64,000 nt of DNA from Alistipes sp. (GTDB lineage Bacteria; Bacteroidota; Bacteroidia; Bacteroidales; Rikenellaceae). The position numbers and the translations under genes were made by a program. The notes under the pieces are model-generated. The model was not told the origin of the DNA, made no database searches, and saw nothing but the letters and a program-made list of their open reading frames with translations. The first letter of the stretch is position 1; every line of letters starts with the position of its first letter. The stretch covers positions 62,001 through 126,000 of the forward strand of contig JAJQED010000016.1 in NCBI GenBank assembly GCA_021201825.1, in the 5' to 3' direction. Shown here piece by piece: positions 1 through 8,861 of this stretch.

Positions 1-319
1 GCATGATATTGAGAACTATCCTTTCGGCCTGTAAAAGCGTAATAATACGGCCCGAGACATAAAAAGCGATATCGCCTCGTTTGACCCGGGTGCCGTCCTC
101 GATCAGCTGTTCGAAGATTACGTTCGGGTCCAACCGGCGAAGCACCATCTGGGCCACTTCGATCCCGGCGATAATGCCGTCCTGTTTGACCAGGAGTTTC
201 ATCTTTCCGTAGGCATCAGCCGGGATGGAAGCCAGCGACGTGTGGTCGCCGTCGCCGATATCCTCTTTTATCGCCAGTTCTATAAGTTCTTCTACGTAAG
301 GAATGTATTCCGGTTTCAT
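1..319 (-). CDS. nadC: Nicotinate-nucleotide pyrophosphorylase (quinolinate phosphoribosyltransferase), 5' part
   Basis: Only the first 106 codons are inside the window; the gene runs off the left edge. The translation starts MKPEYIPYVEELIELAIKED and continues with IGDGDHTS, a stretch typical of the NadC N-terminal domain, followed by the KQDGIIAGIEVA segment and the AERIVLNIM segment that leads into the phosphoribosyltransferase barrel. The enzyme converts quinolinate and PRPP to nicotinate mononucleotide in NAD synthesis, in the cytoplasm. The start is the ATG at 319-317. It is divergent from ilvD with a 351-base gap. I see no TAnnTTTG box close to its start; the nearest minus-strand match (655-662) is over 300 bases upstream. 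Identity rests on family recognition of the N-terminal half only. Confidence 0.85.
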   Translation of the reverse strand, partial: MKPEYIPYVEELIELAIKEDIGDGDHTSLASIPADAYGKMKLLVKQDGIIAGIEVAQMVLRRLDPNVIFEQLIEDGTRVKRGDIAFYVSGRIITLLQAERIVLNIM

Positions 320-399
320 CGGTTCTATGGTTTATTGTCTTTTTGTTCCGTTACGGGTAATCCGGCATCCGGTAATATCCCAGGGGGCTGAGTTTACGG

Positions 400-407
400 T
401 ATATTTG
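400..407 (+). promoter_or_regulatory. Candidate -7 box for the ilv operon
   Basis: TATATTTG matches the Bacteroidota primary-sigma -7 consensus TAnnTTTG exactly. Transcription would start near 414 and leave a leader of about 255 bases before ilvD. No clear TTTG -33 box at normal spacing. The box alone is weak evidence. Confidence 0.4.
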
Positions 408-544
408 TGAAATTTCCGTAACTTGCAATCAAAATTTAACAAATCGTTAATCTCCCGTTTTTGTCGTAGTGAGTTCCGGACCGTTAACTCGTTGTTAATG
501 CGTGGTTTGGCTTGAAACGGAGGTTAAACGGCATCGTAAAATCC

Positions 545-640
545 GGGTGATCTTTCACCCGCAACCGCTCCGGCGGGTGTAACTTGCACATTATTATTAA
601 GGTCCTCTGTGGCACCCGCTCTACGGCCAACCCCGTGTAG
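545..640 (+). promoter_or_regulatory. Structured ilv leader with competing hairpins and an Ile-rich mini-frame
   Basis: Four short segments can pair in mutually exclusive ways: GGGTGA (545-550) with TCACCC (555-560); CACCCGC (556-562) with GCGGGTG (573-579); and GCGGGTG with a second CACCCGC (613-619). Between the third and fourth segments lies a short frame (584-640, 18 codons, TTG start only) with three ATT Ile codons in a row, then Lys, Val, Leu. This is the 1:2, 2:3, 3:4 layout of an attenuator for branched-chain amino acid genes. Against it: no ATG start, no T-tract after the last pairing, and such leaders are not something I know from this phylum. Confidence 0.4.
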
Positions 641-670
641 CCCGCCCAGGCAGGACAAAGATACGAAAAA

Positions 671-2482
671 ATGAAACCACTCAGAAGCAGTACCACCCTG
701 CAGGGACGGAAGATGGCCGGGGCCAGGAGCCTGTGGCGTGCCAACGGCATGAAAGAGGAGCAGATGGGCCGTCCGGTAATAGCCGTGGTGAACTCCTTTA
801 CACAGTTCGTTCCGGGCCATGTGCATCTCCACGGTATCGGGCAGAAAGTCAAGCAGTGGATAGAAGAACAGGGATGCTTCGCAGCCGAATTCAATACCAT
901 TGCCATCGACGACGGAATAGCGATGGGCCACGACGGGATGCTATACTCCCTGCCCTCGCGCGAGGTAATAGCCGACAGTGTGGAGTATATGTGCAACGCC
1001 CACAAGGCGGACGCGATGGTCTGCATATCTAACTGCGATAAGGTTACGCCCGGAATGCTGATGGCAGCCATGCGGCTGAACATACCTGCCGTGTTCGTTT
1101 CAGGCGGCCCGATGGAGTCCGGCCGGGTGGACGGGCAGGATTACGACCTGATAGACGTCATGGTAAAAGGGGCTGACGATACCTACCCGGACGAAAAGTT
1201 AGCGGCCCTGGAGCGCGGGGCATGCCCGACCTGCGGAAGCTGCTCGGGGATGTTCACGGCTAATTCTATGAACTGTCTTGCCGAAGCGCTCGGGTTGGCA
1301 CTTCCCGGCAACGGGACCCTCATTGCAACACATAAAGAGCGGGAGGAGTTGTTCCGTAAGGCGGCAAGGACCATAGTGGAGGCGTCCGATCGGTACTACT
1401 TCGGTGACGACGATTCGGTATTGCCGCGTTCGATCGCCACCCGCAACGCTTTCCTGAATGCCATGTCGCTCGACATCGCCATGGGCGGATCCTCCAATAC
1501 GGTGCTTCACCTACTTGCCGTGGCTTATGAAGCCGGGGTGGATTTCACGATGGCCGATATCGACGCACTGTCGCGTAAGGTGCCGGTGCTTTGCAAAGTG
1601 GCTCCCAATTCCGATTACCATATCCAGGAGGTCAACAGGGCCGGGGGTATAATGTCAATTATGGGTGAACTGCGGCGTGGCGGCCTGATCGACGGATCGG
1701 TCGGCCGTATAGATTATCCGGACCTGGATGCGGCGATAGACGAGAACGACATACTGAGTGAGAAAATTACCGTCGATGCCGCACGGCGGTCGTTGGCCGC
1801 CCCGGGAGGGAAGTTCAACCTGCAACTCGCCTCGCAGGCTAATTACTACGACAGCCATGACGTAGACCGGGAACAGGGATGTATCCGCGATTTGGAAAAC
1901 CCTTATTCACGGGACGGCGGTCTGGCCGTGCTGTTCGGCAATATCGCCCGCAATGGATGTATCGTGAAAACCGCCGGGGTGGACGAGTCTATCCTCCGCT
2001 TCGAGGGAACGGCCCGGGTATTCGAGTCGCAGGAACAGGCTTGCGCAGGCATCCTGTCCGGGAAAGTCAATGCCGGCGACGTGGTGGTTATCCGTTACGA
2101 GGGTCCCAAAGGCGGTCCCGGAATGCAGGAAATGCTCTATCCGACCTCTTATCTCAAGAGCGTCAAGCTCGACCGGGAATGCGCCCTGATAACCGACGGG
2201 CGGTTTTCCGGCGGCACTTCGGGTCTCTCCATCGGCCATGTTTCGCCGGAAGCGGCGGCAGGCGGGGAGATAGCCTTGCTGGAAGACGGCGACCAGATCT
2301 GCATAGACATACCCGGCCGGCGTATAGAGGCCCTTGTCAGCGAGGAGGAAATGGAGCGCCGGCGAAGCGCCAAAACGAAGTACGAACCCCATAACCGGGA
2401 CAGGGATGTAAGCCGGGCCCTTAAGGCATACGCCTCGCTTGTGGCTTCGGCCGACATGGGTGGCGTCCGGGTGGTAGAATAA
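671..2482 (+). CDS. ilvD: Dihydroxy-acid dehydratase
   Basis: 603 residues, the usual IlvD/Edd length. It dehydrates 2,3-dihydroxy-isovalerate and -methylvalerate to the 2-keto acids, the third common step of valine and isoleucine synthesis. The Fe-S cluster cysteines are visible in [10 protein letters not shown] and [18 protein letters not shown], both family signatures. The C-terminal swivelling domain shows [20 protein letters not shown]. The ATG follows an A-rich stretch (acgaaaaa) without a Shine-Dalgarno site, normal for this phylum. It is the first gene of ilvD-ilvB-ilvN-ilvC, all on the plus strand, and is preceded by the structured leader at 545-640. Nothing unusual in the protein. 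Confidence 0.97.
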   Translation: MKPLRSSTTLQGRKMAGARSLWRANGMKEEQMGRPVIAVVNSFTQFVPGHVHLHGIGQKVKQWIEEQGCFAAEFNTIAIDDGIAMGHDGMLYSLPSREVIADSVEYMCNAHKADAMVCISNCDKVTPGMLMAAMRLNIPAVFVSGGPMESGRVDGQDYDLIDVMVKGADDTYPDEKLAALERGACPTCGSCSGMFTANSMNCLAEALGLALPGNGTLIATHKEREELFRKAARTIVEASDRYYFGDDDSVLPRSIATRNAFLNAMSLDIAMGGSSNTVLHLLAVAYEAGVDFTMADIDALSRKVPVLCKVAPNSDYHIQEVNRAGGIMSIMGELRRGGLIDGSVGRIDYPDLDAAIDENDILSEKITVDAARRSLAAPGGKFNLQLASQANYYDSHDVDREQGCIRDLENPYSRDGGLAVLFGNIARNGCIVKTAGVDESILRFEGTARVFESQEQACAGILSGKVNAGDVVVIRYEGPKGGPGMQEMLYPTSYLKSVKLDRECALITDGRFSGGTSGLSIGHVSPEAAAGGEIALLEDGDQICIDIPGRRIEALVSEEEMERRRSAKTKYEPHNRDRDVSRALKAYASLVASADMGGVRVVE

Positions 2483-2595
2483 CAAAATGAGCCCGGTAAG
2501 GCCGGGTAGGCTAAACTGGAATAGACAGCAACGAAATAACGGGACCGGTTAACGCCCGTCCCGGCCGGGGGATGACCCCGCAGGAAGCAGGATTT

Positions 2596-4296
2596 ATGGC
2601 GAAGAAACAAAAAGTAAAAGGTGCCGATGCGCTTTTGTTGTCGCTGACGGCAGAGGGGACGGATATCATGTTCGGGTATCCCGGAGGGCAGGTCATAACC
2701 ATATACGACCACCTGTATGATTACCGCGAAAAGATAACCCATATACTTACGCGGCACGAACAAGGCGCGGTGCATGCCGCACAGGGCTATGCCCGTGCTA
2801 CGGGCAAGGTTGGTGTATGCCTGGCGACGTCCGGTCCCGGGGCTACAAACCTGGTGACCGGTATTGCCGATGCGATGCTGGACTCTACACCGATCGTCTG
2901 CATAACGGGTCAGGTCCCGTCCACCATGCTCGGTACCGACGCGTTCCAGGAAGCGGACATCATAAGTATGACAATGCCTGTCACCAAATGGAACTACCAG
3001 GTGACTTCCGCGTCCGAGATAGCCCCCGCGATAGCTAAAGGCTTCTACATCGCCCGTTCCGGCCGGCCTGGCCCGGTACTTATCGATATTACGAAAAACG
3101 CACAGGTAGAGGAGGTCGACTTCGCTTACAAACCGTGCCTGGGCCTAAGGAGTTACAATCCCAAACCGGCTCCGGATTCGGGCGTGATTGCCGACATCGT
3201 ACGGATGGTGAACCAGTCGGAGCGGCCGTTGATCCTTGCCGGACAGGGCGTGACCCTTGCCGGGGCGGAAAACTCTCTGGCGGAATTCGCCGAGACGGGC
3301 CATATCCCTATAGCTACCACTATTATGGGAATATCGTCCGTATGCAGTGACCATCCGCTCTTTATCGGCAATATCGGCATGCACGGGAATATTCCGGCCA
3401 ATAAGCTCACCCAGAAGAGCGACCTGCTTATCGCCATTGGCATGCGGTTCAGCGACCGGGTGACCGGGGCCGTAAAGCAATATGCTCCCGGGGCGAAGAT
3501 CATACATATAGATATCGACCAGGCGGAGCTGGGCAAGAACCTGCGGTGCGACGTGCCGCTGAATGCCGACGCCCGGTCGGCCCTCGAAGCGATGAAAGTC
3601 GGGTTGAAATATATGGAGCGGGCCGAGTGGTTCGCATTGGCGGAGGAATACCGGGAGAAAGAACAGCAAAGGGTAGTGTCCCGTACGGTCGACCCCGAGG
3701 GGAAGACCATCTCGATGGCCCAGGCCGTAAGTACGCTGGCCGAAAAAGTGGGTCGGGAAGCCATCATAGTTACCGACGTGGGCCAGAACCAGATGTTCAG
3801 CGCCCGCTACTCACGGTTCAACCGCAACCGCAGTTTCATAACTTCCGGCGGACTGGGGACCATGGGTTTCGGCCTGCCGGCGGCCATAGGGGCTAAAATG
3901 GGGGTGCCAGGGCGGCAGGTGGTGGCCATTATGGGTGACGGGGGCTTCCAGATGACCATGCAGGAGCTGGGCACCATTATGCAGAACGGTATCGCGGTAA
4001 AGATCATCATACTAAATAATTCCTACCTGGGGATGGTGCGACAGTGGCAGCAGCTGTTCTATGACCGCCGCTATTCGTTCACCGAGTTGGAGAACCCGGA
4101 TTTCACGAAGATAGCCGGGGCCTACGGCATTCCGGCGAACCGTGTTTCGCAGCCCGGGGAAATGGAAACGGCGATAGATGCTATGCTCGGTTCGGATGGG
4201 GCATACCTGCTCGAGATAGTAGTGCGGCCCGAGGAGAACGTCTTCCCGATGGTCCCCCCGGGGGCCGGCCTGGGCGAATCCATTTACAACGAATAA
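2596..4296 (+). CDS. ilvB: Acetolactate synthase large subunit
   Basis: Thiamine-diphosphate enzyme that condenses two pyruvates to acetolactate, or pyruvate with 2-ketobutyrate. I chose ATG 2596 (MAKKQKVKGADALL, 566 residues) because the family N-terminus begins there; an in-frame ATG at 2572 would add eight residues. Signatures: FGYPGGQVITIYD, the activating glutamate in RHEQGAVHAAQGYARATGK, and the ThDP/Mg motif starting MGDGGFQMTMQELG with its downstream NNSYLGMVRQWQ. The central FAD-binding-like domain is present. The stop codon (TAA, 4294-4296) abuts the ATG of ilvN, so the two subunits are translated in tight coupling. Confidence 0.96.
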   Translation: MAKKQKVKGADALLLSLTAEGTDIMFGYPGGQVITIYDHLYDYREKITHILTRHEQGAVHAAQGYARATGKVGVCLATSGPGATNLVTGIADAMLDSTPIVCITGQVPSTMLGTDAFQEADIISMTMPVTKWNYQVTSASEIAPAIAKGFYIARSGRPGPVLIDITKNAQVEEVDFAYKPCLGLRSYNPKPAPDSGVIADIVRMVNQSERPLILAGQGVTLAGAENSLAEFAETGHIPIATTIMGISSVCSDHPLFIGNIGMHGNIPANKLTQKSDLLIAIGMRFSDRVTGAVKQYAPGAKIIHIDIDQAELGKNLRCDVPLNADARSALEAMKVGLKYMERAEWFALAEEYREKEQQRVVSRTVDPEGKTISMAQAVSTLAEKVGREAIIVTDVGQNQMFSARYSRFNRNRSFITSGGLGTMGFGLPAAIGAKMGVPGRQVVAIMGDGGFQMTMQELGTIMQNGIAVKIIILNNSYLGMVRQWQQLFYDRRYSFTELENPDFTKIAGAYGIPANRVSQPGEMETAIDAMLGSDGAYLLEIVVRPEENVFPMVPPGAGLGESIYNE

Positions 4297-4842
4297 ATGC
4301 TTGGAGGGATGAACAGGGAATATATAGTGATCGCTTTTACCGAGAACCAGATCGGGGTGTTGAACCGGATAACGGTCTGTTACCTGCGCCGCAAGATCAA
4401 TATCGAAAGCCTCAAGGTGAGCGAATCTTCGATAAAGGGTATAAGTATGTTCGTGATATCCGCGTTCACAACGCAGGAGATAATCGATAAGGTGACCCGC
4501 CAGATTCGCAATATCATCGACGTTATCGACGTGGCTTATTACACCCCGGACGAACTGATCACACAGGAGATCGCCCTCTATAAGATTTCGTCCGGTTATA
4601 TGGGCGGGAACGGCCGCATAGACGCGTTCTCGCGCAGTATGATGGCCCGGATGATAGAGTTCAATCCGTCATACGTCGTGATGGAGAAGACCGGGACACG
4701 GGAGGAAATAGACGAACTTAAGGAGAAACTGGAACGCGAAAAAGTGCTGATAGAGTTCACCCGCTCGGGGAGCGTCGTGCTGCACAGGGATTCGATAGAG
4801 GATATCCTGCATGAAAAGATAGAGGAGTTCGGCGAGGATTGA
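4297..4842 (+). CDS. ilvN: Acetolactate synthase small (regulatory) subunit
   Basis: 181 residues. An N-terminal ACT domain (about residues 5-80, EYIVIAFTENQIGVLNRIT and SLKVSESSIKGISMFVI) is followed by the C-terminal regulatory domain (DELKEKLEREKVLIEFTRSG). It stimulates the large subunit and confers valine feedback inhibition. The ATG at 4297 directly follows the ilvB stop. A second ATG at 4309 is preceded closely by GGAGG, which is too near to act as a normal ribosome binding site, so either start is possible. 64 bases separate it from ilvC. In Bacteroides I recall an acyl-ACP thioesterase gene between ilvN and ilvC; none is here. Confidence 0.94.
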   Translation: MLGGMNREYIVIAFTENQIGVLNRITVCYLRRKINIESLKVSESSIKGISMFVISAFTTQEIIDKVTRQIRNIIDVIDVAYYTPDELITQEIALYKISSGYMGGNGRIDAFSRSMMARMIEFNPSYVVMEKTGTREEIDELKEKLEREKVLIEFTRSGSVVLHRDSIEDILHEKIEEFGED

Positions 4843-4906
4843 CATCCCGCCTCCAGTTTATCGACAGGAAATTAACAGGAATATAAACATATCAATCGAC
4901 ACAATT

Positions 4907-5959
4907 ATGGCAAAAATGAATTTCGGGGGCGTTGAGGAGAACGTCGTTACCCGCGAAGAATTCCCACTCGACAAGGCCCGCGAGGTGCTCAGGGACGAAA
5001 CGATAGCCGTTATCGGTTACGGTGTACAGGGTCCCGGCCAGTCGCTCAACCTGAAAGACAACGGTTTCAACGTAATAGTCGGCCAGCGCAGAGACTCCAA
5101 GACCTGGGATAAGGCCGTTGCTGACGGATGGGTTCCCGGCGAGACTCTGTTCGAGATCGAGGAAGCGTGCCAGCGGGCGACGATCATCCAGTACCTGCTT
5201 TCGGACGCGGCACAGATAGCCTTGTGGCCTACCATACAGAAGCACCTTACCGCCGGCAAGGCCCTCTATTTTTCACACGGTTTCGGGGTGACCTATAAAG
5301 ACAGAACCGGTATCGTACCGCCTGCGGACGTGGACGTTATACTCGTTGCACCCAAGGGGTCGGGAACTTCCCTGCGCAGGTTGTTCCTCGAGGGACGCGG
5401 CCTGAACTCCAGCTATGCCATCTTCCAGGACGCAACCGGCCGTGCATGGGAACGGGTTGTCGCCCTGGGTATCGGTGTGGGGTCGGGTTACCTGTTCGAG
5501 ACCGACTTCCAGCGCGAAGTTTATTCGGACCTGACCGGCGAACGGGGAACCCTGATGGGATGTATCCAGGGAATATTCGCCGCCCAGTACCAGATGCTCC
5601 GCGAGAACGGCCATACTCCCTCCGAGGCGTTCAACGAAACAGTGGAGGAGCTGACCCAGAGCCTTATGCCGCTGGTAGCCGAGAACGGCATGGACTGGAT
5701 GTACGCCAACTGCTCGACCACGGCACAGCGCGGCGCGCTGGATTGGTGGCAGCCTTTCAGGGACGCAACCCTCCCGGTTTTCCGCAAACTATATTCGGAA
5801 GTGGCTTGCGGTAACGAGGCCCAGCGGTCTATCGACTGCAACAGCAAGCCAGACTACCGGGAAAAACTGGAAGAGGAACTGCGCGAGTTGCGCGAGAGCG
5901 AAATGTGGCAGACCGGCGAGGTAGTGCGTACGCTTCGTCCGGAACGTAACCGCAAATAA
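4907..5959 (+). CDS. ilvC: Ketol-acid reductoisomerase (NADP+)
   Basis: 350 residues, class I KARI length. It isomerises and reduces acetolactate to dihydroxy-isovalerate. The Rossmann glycines are in AVIGYGVQGPGQSLNL, followed by VIVGQRRDSKTWDKA. Two Mg-binding regions are visible: SDLTGERGTLMGCIQGIF and the helical C-terminal part around NETVEELTQSLMPL. YFSHGFGVTYKD matches the conserved HGF loop. It is last in the ilv operon; a strong terminator follows 24 bases after the stop. All four common enzymes of valine/isoleucine synthesis upstream of the transaminase are therefore encoded here; leuABCD and ilvA are not in the window. Confidence 0.97.
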   Translation: MAKMNFGGVEENVVTREEFPLDKAREVLRDETIAVIGYGVQGPGQSLNLKDNGFNVIVGQRRDSKTWDKAVADGWVPGETLFEIEEACQRATIIQYLLSDAAQIALWPTIQKHLTAGKALYFSHGFGVTYKDRTGIVPPADVDVILVAPKGSGTSLRRLFLEGRGLNSSYAIFQDATGRAWERVVALGIGVGSGYLFETDFQREVYSDLTGERGTLMGCIQGIFAAQYQMLRENGHTPSEAFNETVEELTQSLMPLVAENGMDWMYANCSTTAQRGALDWWQPFRDATLPVFRKLYSEVACGNEAQRSIDCNSKPDYREKLEEELRELRESEMWQTGEVVRTLRPERNRK

Positions 5960-5982
5960 ATAACGGTCCCGGTGACCGCTGA

Positions 5983-6020
5983 CGGGTAGAGGACCCCAGG
6001 TCCTCTACCCGTTTTATTTT
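5983..6020 (+). terminator. Intrinsic terminator of the ilv operon
   Basis: A perfect 13-base-pair stem, CGGGTAGAGGACC (5983-5995) with GGTCCTCTACCCG (5999-6011), three-base loop, then TTTTATTTT. Confidence 0.93.
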
Positions 6021-6073
6021 CGGGCAAACTGCCCGATGGACTTCCATCCGGTAAATATCGTTAATTTTACGGC

Positions 6074-7558
6074 ATGGCGCCGTTCGTTAAACTGCTTGTC
6101 CCGGCCGGTGCGGGGATACTGTTTGCCACTGCCACCGGCATCGGGTGGGGTTATGCGGCGGCGTGCCTTGCCGTGACATGGGCGGCCGGGTGGATGCTGT
6201 TACGGGATAACGGCCATTGGTCCGGGTCGCTTTACCCGTGGCTTTCCGTATTTTTCTTTTTCGCCGGGGCCGCTTCGTTGGCCGCACCCGATACCTCGGG
6301 ATTACCGACAGGCGAATATATTTATGCCGAGGTGGTTGTCGGAGAGGAACCGGTACGGACAGGAAACTGGCAGCAGTCCAGGGCACGGGTAACTTCTTAC
6401 AGGATCGCGGATTCGGCGGAATGGCTGCCGGTGGGCTTCGGTATAAATATTTACCTTGCTCCCCGGCATGAGATCACTTCCGGGGAGCGGTTGTTGGTAA
6501 AAGGGTATTTCAATGCCTATAGTCCGGCCGACGGGTCGTACGGTGCGTTGATGAAACGGAGGGGCTTGGCCGGCAGGATGTACGTCACCGAAAGTTCCTT
6601 GCTGGCCAGCGGCAGTGCCAGTATAGGATTGGTGAGTATCTTACATAACCGTGCGGTCCGGAAAGTCTCCTCTTTGCCGGAACCGGGCGGCCATATACCG
6701 GTCGTGACGGCAATGGTGAGCGGGGACAAACGGAGTATCGACCGCGCCACCCGGGAATCTTACCGCCAGGGCGGCGGAGCCCATCTGCTGGCCGTCTCGG
6801 GTTTGCATGTGGGCATTGTTTTTATACTGGTAAACCTGTTGCTATATCTCCTGCCGCTGGTACGGGGCGGACATATACTAAAGAATATAGTCGCCGCATT
6901 TGTCGTCTGGCTTTTCGCCGCTGCGGCAGGGTTATCCCCGTCCGTAGTGCGCGCCGCACTTATGTTCTCGTTCCTGCAGTTCGCGCTGGCCGGCGGAGTT
7001 GGCCGTAACGCCCTGAATATACTTGCGGGCTCGGCATTCGTGATGCTGGCCTTGAATCCAAATAACGCGGCCGATCCCAGCTTTATCCTTTCCTATGCCG
7101 CCGTGCTGGCCATCGTCCTGTTCTTCGGCCCGCTATACGGTTTGCTGCGTACCGGCAGCAAATTGGGGGATACCCTGATCTCCGTATATCTGGTAGCTAT
7201 TGTGGCTTCGCTGGCCGTGGCGCCTTTCGTTTCATATTGGTTCGGGTCGGTGCCTCTGGCCGGGATACTGGTCAACCCGGTGGTGATATTTACGGCCCAT
7301 GTTATCGTATTCACCGGGGTTATATGGCTCGTCTGGCCGTTCGCGTTTGCCGGCGAACTGTTTGGGTGGATAGCTTCAGCGGCGGTATCGGTGCAGAATG
7401 CCATGATGCGGTGGTGTGCCTCACTGGGATGGGGTAATATCGAGGCGGAGCTGCCGCTGTGGGCCGCAGTTGCGTTGTATTGCATTCTTATTTCAGCTTC
7501 CTACCCATTGCGACGGTACGTAGAAACCCGCAGATCACGTTTAAATTTACCCGTATGA
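6074..7558 (+). CDS. comEC: ComEC/Rec2-family membrane protein, short form
   Basis: 494 residues and highly hydrophobic. The N-terminal third (about 25-165) has the soluble region seen before the channel in ComEC proteins. The family signature HLLAVSGLHVGIVF lies near residue 235-250, followed by a series of membrane helices (VVWLFAAAAGLSPSVVRAAL). ComEC forms the inner-membrane channel for transforming DNA in competent bacteria; its role in this phylum is not well defined. The C-terminal metallo-beta-lactamase-like domain of longer ComEC proteins is absent. The stop overlaps the start of the next gene by ATGA (7555-7558). No other competence genes are nearby. Confidence 0.88.
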   Translation: MAPFVKLLVPAGAGILFATATGIGWGYAAACLAVTWAAGWMLLRDNGHWSGSLYPWLSVFFFFAGAASLAAPDTSGLPTGEYIYAEVVVGEEPVRTGNWQQSRARVTSYRIADSAEWLPVGFGINIYLAPRHEITSGERLLVKGYFNAYSPADGSYGALMKRRGLAGRMYVTESSLLASGSASIGLVSILHNRAVRKVSSLPEPGGHIPVVTAMVSGDKRSIDRATRESYRQGGGAHLLAVSGLHVGIVFILVNLLLYLLPLVRGGHILKNIVAAFVVWLFAAAAGLSPSVVRAALMFSFLQFALAGGVGRNALNILAGSAFVMLALNPNNAADPSFILSYAAVLAIVLFFGPLYGLLRTGSKLGDTLISVYLVAIVASLAVAPFVSYWFGSVPLAGILVNPVVIFTAHVIVFTGVIWLVWPFAFAGELFGWIASAAVSVQNAMMRWCASLGWGNIEAELPLWAAVALYCILISASYPLRRYVETRRSRLNLPV

Positions 7559-8757
7559 TAATCCCGAGCGAGTTTGAACTCTACCGCCTGCCGGATTTTA
7601 TTGAGGCCGTCGAAGCTAATATAGACCGGGACCCGGAAGCCATCGCTTTGGACAAGCGGATACCGTTTGCCCGGGACCTTGCAACACGGGTAAAATACTT
7701 ACAAAGATCACGGGCCAAACTCCCCTCATATTACGAAGCCCGCTGTGTGATCCCTGCACGGGCTTATCAACAGTCCACGGGCGAAACCGTAGCGCTGGAG
7801 AAAGGCCTTTCCGGAAAGTTATGCCTTGACCTTACATGTGGCCTGGGGGTGGACAGCTTTGCCATGTCGAGGACGTCCGGCAGGGTAATAACCCTGGAGC
7901 GGGACCCGCTCCTTGCAGAGGTAGCCCGGTATAATTTCAAATTGCTCGGGGCCTCCAATATAGAGGTGGTAACTTCCCCGGCAAAGGAATTCCTCGCGGC
8001 CTATCCGGACTTGCGGGCCGATATAGTATATGCCGACCCGGACCGTCGCACTGCCGACGGCAGGCGTGTGGCGGCTCTCGAAGAGTGTTCCCCGGATATC
8101 CAGGCATTGCTTCCCGTCCTCAAGCGGACGGCACCACGGGTAGTTATCAAATTATCGCCGCTTTTCGATATCCACGAAGCATTCCGCATTTTCGGACCGG
8201 GAACCAAAATAACCGTGGTTTCGGATAAAGGTGAGTGCAAGGAGGTGCTGGTCGAAACCGGGGAAGCGGTCACCGGCCAGTGGGTAGAAGCCCGAATAAC
8301 GGGGAGCGGTTCACTCACGGAACGTTATTGCGGCACCCCGGGACTGATAACCGTCCCCGCCGGTCCGGGGATAGAAAAAGCTCGGTACATGGCGGTCCCC
8401 GACGTAGCGTTGGTTAAGAGCGCTATCGCCCCGGTTTATTACGCGTCACTCGGATGGGGTATGACCTCACAGCATGGGTTAGCTTACGGGAGTGAACCGC
8501 TTCCGCAGTTTGGCAGCCGTTTATACGGCATAGATAAAATAATGCCCTTTAACCCCCGTAAAATCAAGGCTTTCCTGCGGACCGCCGGGATCGAAAGGCT
8601 CAACCTTATAATGCGGGATATGCCCGGCGGGACAGCCCATGCCGCCCGACAACTCGGGATCATGGAGGGCGGCACCCGGTTCGCCGCCGTAGTGGCCGCC
8701 GGCGGCATCCGCTATTTTATACTGCTTGCAGACCAAGCCGGCGGGGATATGGAGTGA
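7555..8757 (+). CDS. Class I SAM-dependent methyltransferase with THUMP-like C-terminus (PG_1098 type)
   Basis: 400 residues from ATG 7555 (MIIPSEFELYRLPDF), which overlaps the comEC stop; an upstream in-frame ATG at 7459 lies well inside comEC and is rejected. Motif I of the Rossmann methyltransferase fold is CLDLTCGLGVDSFAM, the acidic ribose-binding residue follows in VITLERDPL, and the catalytic-region motif is VYADPDRR. The C-terminal part (FLRTAGIERLNLIMRDMPGG) fits the THUMP-like domain found in this Bacteroidota family. An RNA substrate is likely from the domain pairing, but neither the RNA nor the modified base can be read from the sequence. Confidence 0.75.
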   Translation: MIIPSEFELYRLPDFIEAVEANIDRDPEAIALDKRIPFARDLATRVKYLQRSRAKLPSYYEARCVIPARAYQQSTGETVALEKGLSGKLCLDLTCGLGVDSFAMSRTSGRVITLERDPLLAEVARYNFKLLGASNIEVVTSPAKEFLAAYPDLRADIVYADPDRRTADGRRVAALEECSPDIQALLPVLKRTAPRVVIKLSPLFDIHEAFRIFGPGTKITVVSDKGECKEVLVETGEAVTGQWVEARITGSGSLTERYCGTPGLITVPAGPGIEKARYMAVPDVALVKSAIAPVYYASLGWGMTSQHGLAYGSEPLPQFGSRLYGIDKIMPFNPRKIKAFLRTAGIERLNLIMRDMPGGTAHAARQLGIMEGGTRFAAVVAAGGIRYFILLADQAGGDME

Positions 8758-8784
8758 GCGCTCGGGCTTATGGGCGGAAATTCA

Positions 8785-8792
8785 TATATTTG
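8785..8792 (+). promoter_or_regulatory. Candidate -7 box for yihY
   Basis: TATATTTG, an exact TAnnTTTG match, 69 bases upstream of the chosen start at 8862 and after the stop of the methyltransferase gene. No -33 TTTG at normal spacing. Confidence 0.45.
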
Positions 8793-8861
8793 CTGGATAT
8801 TGTTTGATTTTTGCGTAATTGCTTTCGGTCCGCATGGACCCGAGTCAGCCTACGTTACCGG

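Noticed and set aside
655..662. Minus-strand TATCTTTG as the nadC promoter
   Set aside because: It would give a leader of over 300 bases running antisense to the ilv leader; possible but unsupported.
2572..2595. Upstream ATG of ilvB at 2572
   Set aside because: The family N-terminus begins at the ATG at 2596; the eight extra residues have no match.
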